Source of the DNA: Lithospermum erythrorhizon
Lineage: Eukaryota > Streptophyta > Magnoliopsida > Boraginales > Boraginaceae
Reading direction: 5' to 3'
DNA: 64,000 nt
Assembly (NCBI GenBank): GCA_019722365.1
Contig: JADFUC010002229.1
Span: forward strand, 17,643 to 81,642
Both the position numbers and the translations under genes were made by a program. Below the pieces are notes generated by a model that was given only the letters and a program-made list of their open reading frames with translations, ran no database searches and was not told the origin of the DNA. Shown piece by piece: positions 57,713 to 64,000 of the stretch (its first letter is position 1; each line of letters opens with the position of its first letter).

Positions 57713-58944
57713 TGTAATAGCGTTCATTATAGGCATTATTTGTAAATATTATTTGGGGTTAGAAGTTAAATTTATGTTAGAGTTGTGTTATTAAACCGAG
57801 ACGAGAAACTAAACCGAAAACCGAACGAGAGCTTGCACGATTCTTGAGATATTTTGCACGGACTCCCATGAGGGCCTTTCATAGTTATCCATTAGCTTAG
57901 TTATCATCATTATCATCTTCTTCTTTCATCTTGAATGGCCGAAATCCCCTCCCCAAATTCCCTTGAAAATTTTCTTCCATTTTCTTCCTCATTTTGCAAG
58001 CTTTGGTCCTAAAATTTCCTGGAGAGTTTCCCGAGTCATCCTCTACGTTTTAAGGTGAGAAAGTTTGAATCTTTTGGAGTATTTCTTGACTTTTTGAGGA
58101 TATTGGAGCTTTTTTGTTATATTGAAATTTGACCTTGAGCACTTTGACATTTATAATGTAAGTAGATAAACATCTAGGCTTAGATTATCGTATAAGAGGT
58201 GATAATAATGTCGATTTATGGGGTTGAAATTGTCGAGGATTATAGTTGACTTTGTTGACATTTTGTTGACTTTTCTAAATGATTTTGTTATGGTAGAAGT
58301 GTACTCTTGAACTTTTATTAGGGTTGTTTCGAGGGTGTAAGGTTGTGATTTTAGGCGATTAGAGAATGTTCGGATAAAATGAGTTTTGTAAAGTTGAGTA
58401 GTTAATTGAGTTTGAGTTAAAGATGAATTTAGAAAGGTGATACGATTAGTTGTTAATAGCAGGCGTTAGAACTTTGAAACTAGTAAGTGGAATTTGATAA
58501 TTTAAAATGGAAAGTTGCGGACTTAAGTTGGAATAAAGGTTGGTTATAATGGGATTTTCGTTGGGTTATTTTGGGAGTATAAATATGAGATGATATATAT
58601 ATAGTAGAATATTATGGTAGAATGTTATATTACTAGTTGTACTTTATTTTTCAAACTTTAGTCTTGTCAAATTCTTTGCTTATTAGAATCTGATGTTATT
58701 ATTCTCAATTGTAGCCTTACTTGGCATTCTTGTCTTTTTGGGATATGTTGTATATATATGGTGTTGGTTGGTTGGATATCACACGATGGATTTGTAAAAT
58801 TTTAAAGCATTATTATTTTGAGAATATTAATGGAAAAATCAAATTTTTGGATGAAAGCAGTAGTTTTAAATTAGATCCGTCGGTTTAGTGACTCACGGTG
58901 TTCGGATTATAATGATTACCGCCTCGGGCGGCCAGGTCATTACA
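57713..58944 (+). repeat. Chromovirus LTR-C
   Basis: It begins TGTAATAG after the polypurine-like tract and ends GTCATTACA before a degraded primer site (TTTTGAGTATAGGCCTGAG, 58,946-58,964). It shares with LTR-A and LTR-B the GTAGCxTTAC(T/C)xGGCATT stretch and the GTGACTCA-containing end, and with LTR-D a C/T-rich leader followed by AAGGT(A/G)AGAAAGTT. It is 1.2 kb, much shorter than LTR-B. Confidence 0.75.
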
Positions 58945-59069
58945 ATTTTGAGTATAGGCCTGAGTTTGATTCACTTGGTTTATACGTGGTTGTGTGTCGA
59001 CTTATTTTGGTTGATGGATTGTGAGTGATGTCCTTTTGTTAAAGTGAGTCTGTTCTTTTTTTGTTGCGT

Positions 59070-60110
59070 GGAGCTATGGGGATGCCGCGAGTTCGTGGAA
59101 GGGGTGGGGCGAGGTGCTAGGGGTAGGCCCGGAGGAGGCCGGGCGGTAGGTGTATAGGCGTCGATGAGTGGGCGTGGACCGGCGGGGTCCGGAGGTCCAT
59201 TCTTACGAGCATGTTGAGGGAGGAGGAGGTGGAGCCTCGTAGAGGAGTGTAAATGCTCGGGTGGGTGAGCAGCCGGGAGAGTCGAATTCGAGTAAGTTGT
59301 TTGACGGTTTTGAAGAGATCCTCGAATTTCCGAGGCTGCCGCGAGGCTATTGAGTTCATGTCCAGGGACATGAAGTCCATTTTTGAGCGATGGGGATATT
59401 GGGCGAGATGAGTGAAGTTAATACTGCCCATAGACTTCACGAGAGTGCCGTGTTGGTGGGAGAACTGAGTCGTCTTGTGTGAGAGAGAAGATTCTTGTTT
59501 CTGGGAGGCGTTGTTGAGCTTTTCGGAGAACTATTGGTTGGAGACCCAGCGTAAAAGCGACCTTGGAGAAGAGGATTTCGGCCGGGGTTCGAAGGTCGGG
59601 TGGAGTCACGAGAGGCAGGTTCGGTGATATGTGCGGCGCTCCCCGATGTTATCCGGTAGAGGCGAAGAGGATCACTTAGGTTCGGGGGATGGAGTTGGCG
59701 TGGGAGATCGTCGCGGATCTCATGATGGTTTTACTAGTTTCCATGCGGTGAGGAATCACATTACGAAGATGGGAATGGAGTTAGTAGAGCGAGAGGTGGA
59801 GTGGATCGAGGAGGAGTCGGCTGAGACTTTCGATTCAGGTGACTACTAGTTCTTGAGTTCGGAAGGGACGGACTGACAAAAGTCGTCTGGGCGGAGTTAC
59901 TTAGGTGCTCATTAGTTCGCCGCGAGTTATTCACCGCTCGCCTGCGGTGGGCGCTGCGAGAATCCGGCGGGTTCGAGTGGTTGTCGGGGGGTTCGGGGAG
60001 GTATCGATTATTACCGTTGTGAGTCGAGATCGGGCACGGGCAGCGAGGATACGGGGAGAGGGTAGTCACGTATTATCGATGCGGCGGCAGGACATACGGT
60101 GAAATGTGCT
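59070..60110 (+). pseudogene. Chromovirus-3 gag
   Basis: It starts MGMPRVRGRGGAR near 59,078 and is heavily frameshifted. EFMSRDMKSIFERWG (about 59,353-59,395) fits the Retrotrans_gag domain, and MGMELVEREVEWIEEESAE lies at 59,769-59,830. A zinc-knuckle remnant near 60,070-60,110 reads YYRCGG and then C, with the first Cys replaced by Tyr. Confidence 0.65.
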
Positions 60111-60329
60111 GATCTTTGAGAGGGGAAGTGCTATGCACCGGTTGATCTGCCGGGCGGTTATCGGGGGAATCGTGGTGGTTGATTCGGAGCCGTGGGGGCC
60201 AGGATACGGAGGCTGGAGGACACCAGGAGGAATGCCGTGGGTAGCGACTGGCGGAGGCGGCTCAGAGGCAATTCATGCCGTTACTCGTCGGGGAGGCACG
60301 GGATACCCCCAGTGGTGGCAATTACATTG

Positions 60330-60671
60330 ACTACGTGTGATATTGAGGCTAGGGTGTTGTTTGATTCTGGGGCTACGCATTCTTTTGTTTCTCAGAGTTT
60401 TATTTCTGCATTATCTGTATGTTGTGTGCCTTTGCCTGTTCCACTTGAGATTATGACACCAGTAGGGAGGTCGGTTGTGGTTAGACTTGTATTTAGAGAC
60501 TGTCCTTTGATTGTATGTGGTCAGTTGTTGTCTGTCGATTTACTTCCATTTGAGCTTTCTGATTTTGACCTTATCTTGGGTATGGATTGGTTGGGGAAAC
60601 ATCATGCCGTTATTGATTGCCATCGGAGCCAGTGCTGTGGGTTCGGGAGGCTGAATGTCCCCGATTTGTAG
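60330..60671 (+). pseudogene. Chromovirus-3 aspartic protease
   Basis: One open frame from about 60,192 holds ARVLFDSGATHSFVSQSF, MTPVGRSVVVRLVFRDCPL, FELSDFDLILGMDWLGKHHAVIDC. DSG and the GMDWL loop are intact, making this the best-preserved domain of the chain. The pol reading frame ends at 60,671 by frameshift. Confidence 0.9.
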
Positions 60672-60799
60672 AGGCAGAGAAAGGTTTTTAACCGAGTTTT
60701 GTATCGACACTTGAGGCTAGGAGGTTGATTCGAAGCGATTGTATTGGGTTCGCCAGGATATGTGATTGATTTGAATAGAGAGAGGCGAGATTAGAGAGG

Positions 60800-61135
60800 A
60801 TGTAGGTTGCTAAGAGTTCGAGGATGTTTTTCAGGAGACTTACGGGATTGCCGCCAGAGAGGGAGATCGAATTTGCTATTGAGGTTGATAGGGGCGGCAC
60901 CAATTTCTCTTCGCCGTACCGGATGGCTCCGGCCAGATTCTGAGGAATTGCGGACTCAGTTACAGGAGTTGTTGGAGAAAGGATTCATGGACAAGTCTCT
61001 CCGTGGGGGTGCACCGGTTTTGCTTGTGAAAAGGATGGTTCGATGAGGCGTAGTATTAACTTGAAAGCGATTGAATAAAGTGACCATTAAGAACCGTACC
61101 CGTTGCCCGAGAATTGATGATTTGTTTGATCGGCT
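60800..61135 (+). pseudogene. Chromovirus-3 reverse transcriptase, first part
   Basis: EFAIEV and PYRMAPA, then LQELLEKGFMDKS in another frame, VSPWG, and near 61,090-61,130 RTRCPRIDDLF-like sequence. The domain is interrupted at 61,142 by a 0.95 kb insertion. Confidence 0.8.
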
Positions 61136-61141
61136 AAGATG

Positions 61142-62088
61142 TTAGAATCTACTATGAATTCCATTTGTGATAAACACCAAATTCATACATTCCGGATCCT
61201 CAAAATGATATAAATTAATCTAAAATACACCAATTAACAATTATGAATAGCAGAGCACTTACGGTGATATCGGCGGAAGTCTATCAACATTCTCACGAAG
61301 CCTCCTTTGAATTCAATCGTTGAGACTTCAAATGTAGTGCCTCTAATTGGTTACTTTTACGGGAGAGTTGAATCTTACATTTGTGTTCTATTTGAGACAT
61401 GGGTTGATTTGGATGAAAAATCAAGAGAAGATTTTCAATTAACACCACTTGATATTTTCGACCATATGGAGGAAGTGGAGGCTTTGTTTTTCTTTCATTC
61501 ATGAAATAAGAAAAACTTATGTTGAAAAAACCTAATAGGTTTGATTATATGTATAAACCTAAAAAGCCCAAACCCCGAATAGTTAATGAGCCGATCCGTT
61601 AAATTTAATTAAGCGGTTAAGTAAATCAAATACTAACAGTTATTTAATGTAACTAACAAGGATTGCCGCGAGCTCAACTAACTATCGAATTAATTCAATT
61701 GACTAATTAATTAATTCGGGTTCATCAAATTTCTATTTCATTATCGATGTAAAAATCCCAGTGAGAATATTCGTTGATTACACAATGGACTCTCAATTTA
61801 GCAAATGTAGTTTAATTTCATATGAAATATAAATCAAATCCTTTGTATGACCTAGGCTGTAATAGTAAGTTGTATAATAATAATAATTGACCAATTACTA
61901 TTATAACGATTAATAGTAGATACAGCAATGTTGATAACCCTTAAATTATCATGAGAACCCAAACTAGTAATATTTACTAAGGTGAACACTAAGTTCAGTA
62001 ATCACGTTAACCAACCGGTAAATGAATGATACACAATTGTCGCAATGGGCATAATAAAAGGAATCGATTCTGGGTGATTTCCGACAAA
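61142..62088. mobile_element. Insertion of about 0.95 kb inside the chromovirus-3 RT, possibly a solo LTR
   Basis: The flanks carry AAGATG on both sides (61,136-61,141 and 62,089-62,094). The insert is AT-rich and begins TTAGAATCTACTATG (TGTTAG if the duplication is read shorter) and ends near CCGACA. No domain is recognisable; a 65-codon frame at 61,307-61,504 has no known match. TG...CA ends would suit an LTR, but a partner was not found. Confidence 0.6.
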
Positions 62089-63140
62089 AAGATGTCAGTG
62101 TTCTCGAAGATTGATTTGCGGTCAGTTATCATCAGTTGAGGATCAAATGGGAGGATATTCAATCGGCTTTCCGATCGTTATGGACATTATGAGTTTATTG
62201 TGATGTCATTTGGATTGGCGAATGCGGCGCTATGGATTTGATGAACCGGGTGTTTGGGAATATTTGGATGAGAGTTTGTGGTGGTATTCATTGATAGTAT
62301 GTTTGATATATTCGGAGGGAGGAGGAGCATGAGAGAGGCATTTGCGGTGTGTTGAGGACCTTGAGACAACACGGTTGTATGAAAAGTTTTCTAAAATGTG
62401 AGTTACAGTTGTGAAAGTGTAATTCACGGAGTAAATGTGATTTATGGCGAGGGTATTTGTGTTGATCCACGAGTGGAGGCTATGAACAATTGGGAGCGTC
62501 CCACGAGTGTGACTGAGGTTAGGAGTTTCTTGGGGTTAGGCTGGTTATCACGGGGAGATTCATCAAGGACTTTTCTTTGTCATAACGCCATTGACGAGTT
62601 GACGGAAAAAGGGGTTCCGTTTATTTGGGATGATGATAGTGAGGGCGCTTTAGGATACTAAAGGGAAGTTGACGCTACGGCTCCGGTGTTAGCGATAGGC
62701 GTGGAATTAAAGAGACTCGTGATTTATAGTGATGCCCATCGGATTAGGAGTGTGTTAGAGCCCGTGATCTTGAGCTATGGCGATAGTCTTCCATTGAAAT
62801 TGTGGAGAGACTATACGTATGGGGTTAAATGCGGATTTTCTTGATCATAGAGTTTAAATGCTCTTGACGTAGAGATTTGAATTTGAAAGGCGGAGAGGTG
62901 GATGGAGTTCATCAGTGATTATGACTTGACTATTGAGTACCACCCAGGGAAGGCAAATGTAGTAGTTGATGCACTGAGTAGAAAGGGGAAATCAAAGGAC
63001 CCAGAGAGAGAGATGAAGCAATTTGGGGAGTCGATTTTTGATGTCGTGCTTGACAGGGAGATTTTTGCCCATATGAGAGTTCGACCGGTGCTTGTGGATC
63101 GAATCTTAGAATGCAACGGCGAGATGAGAGGCTGAGGTTA
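62089..63140 (+). pseudogene. Chromovirus-3 reverse transcriptase second part and RNase H
   Basis: Resumes at DVSVFSKIDLRS (first catalytic Asp region). Then MDLMNRVFGN, EAMNNWERPTSVTEVRSFLGLG and KGVPFIWDDDSEGAL (62,460-62,660), VIYSDA, LWRDYTYGVKC, and ISDYDLTIEYHPGKANVVVDALSRK (62,902-62,995), the end of the gypsy RNase H. The FIDDIL active site near 62,290 is corrupted. Nothing of an integrase follows. Confidence 0.88.
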
Positions 63141-63299
63141 TCATTAAGGATGTGAGAAATGGGGTCGGAATCAGTTCGCAGTTGACAGTGGAGTTAGTAT
63201 TGCTTTTATTTTATATGATGTTTGGTTGTGTTACAATATGTTCTTTCTTGGTTGTTGGGTTGTTAAATTTAAATTCGAAATTTTATTAGGTGGGAAGAT
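63141..63299 (+). other. Junction lacking integrase, with pre-LTR tract
   Basis: Only about 160 bases separate the RNase H end from LTR-D. AATTCGAAATTTTATTAGGTGGGAAG (about 63,271-63,296) is the pre-LTR tract, the counterpart of 57,686-57,710. Confidence 0.75.
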
Positions 63300-64000
63300 T
63301 GTAATAGCAAGATTCACGTTTAAAAAAATTAAAAATAAATAAATCTGATTACGGTGGTAGGACCCGGTGATAGTATAAATAATCTCGGAATAAGATCGAT
63401 GCCGAGACTAGTATTATATAGTAGTAATTTATGTCATGGGAAATCTTAAGTTTTGGAATCGGTTTGTTGATTTAGAAATGCAGGAAAGTGGAGAAATTAA
63501 CTTGAAAACAGGCAGGACTCGAAGCTTTTCTTAAATATCTTCTCGTCCACCCATCAACACATCATCACACAAGGCAAATCTCATCTTTTCTTCTTCTTCT
63601 TGGCCGAGATTTTCCCCTTCCCCTCCCCCTTGAAATTTTCTTCCATTTCTCTCTTCGATTGTTGCTCAAACTCAAGATCGTTGGTAGAATATCTTCCCAT
63701 AAACCGTCCTTTGAATTAAGGTAAGAAAGTTCAAATCTTTTGGGATATTTCTTGGGTTTTGACATAGTTGACTTTTGCTAAATTGAATTTTATGATGATT
63801 CTAAGTATGTTATGGGTTCTATGATGATACATATAAGTGATAAATTCATGACTTAAGAATTCGTTTGAGGATGTTATAAATTAGGGGTTGACTTTTCTAG
63901 GTTTCGGTTGACTTTTTGGGTTGATATTTTTTATAAGACTTTAATGTGTAGGGAGTTTAGTGGGACCTTATTGTAGCTATTGCGAGAGTTAAATTTGTAG
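63300..64000 (+). repeat. Chromovirus LTR-D (runs off the window)
   Basis: It begins TGTAATAGCAAG. A C/T-rich leader (63,585-63,660) is followed by GAATTAAGGTAAGAAAGTTC (63,712-63,731), the same arrangement as LTR-C at 58,044-58,065. It is truncated by the window end. Confidence 0.75.

Noticed and set aside
1..64000. tRNA, rRNA, CRISPR arrays or bacterial-type operons
   Set aside because: None was seen. The tRNA-like strings found are primer sites of retroelements, and the tandem repeats lie inside LTRs.

Overview
The window reads as nuclear DNA of a flowering plant, probably a eudicot. It is AT-rich, has plant-type GT-AG introns, and is packed with plant lineages of LTR retrotransposons, LINEs, hAT transposons and Stowaway-like fragments. 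No intact host gene with a recognisable function was found. Almost everything identifiable is a relic, usually broken by frameshifts and small indels.

Layout. 1-4.2 kb: exons of a KDM3/IBM1(JMJ25)-type JmjC histone demethylase pseudogene whose first iron-binding motif is destroyed. 5.6-5.9 kb: a small hAT-like MITE. 6.4-7.0 kb: an open coiled-coil ORF of unknown function. 6,993-15,760: a Ty1/copia element of SIRE type (copia-1) with two ~830 bp LTRs, gag, pol and an extra ORF after pol. 15.8-18.8 kb: a copia RT fragment, then an Athila-like Ty3/gypsy LTR, tRNA-Asp primer site and gag. 18.8-22.5 kb: mostly unassigned, including a probable antisense chromovirus LTR. 22.5-25.7 kb: a minus-strand hAT relic with TTF-type finger and DUF4371 (ZMYM1-like). 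26.2-35.4 kb: a second SIRE-type element (copia-2) followed by a partial tandem repeat of its own LTR and gag. 35.5-41.6 kb: a LINE split by a third copia element (copia-3, perfect GTTAT target duplication), itself split by a gypsy fragment. 42.1-45.3 kb: an Ac-like hAT element with GGTACC-centred palindromes near both ends. 46.8-64.0 kb: a chain of chromovirus (Ty3/gypsy) relics, LTR-A / non-coding interior / LTR-B / gag-PR-RT-INT-chromodomain-like / LTR-C / gag-PR-RT-RNH without integrase / LTR-D.

How the parts relate. The window records nested and tandem retrotransposition rather than a working pathway. The most unusual structures are three tandem arrays inside LTR-B, one made of hairpin units in which two copies carry a TTCG tetraloop; a shared accessory ORF downstream of pol in both SIRE elements; the palindromic subterminal repeats of the hAT element; and the shared-LTR chain of chromoviruses. 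Related repeats here differ by many small clustered indels and comparatively few substitutions. That may be real decay, but it is also what poor consensus polishing in repeats looks like, so individual frameshifts inside the elements should be trusted less than the domain calls. I found no convincing undescribed biological system, only several structures worth a check. All assignments come from reading motifs and repeats by eye, without database searches.
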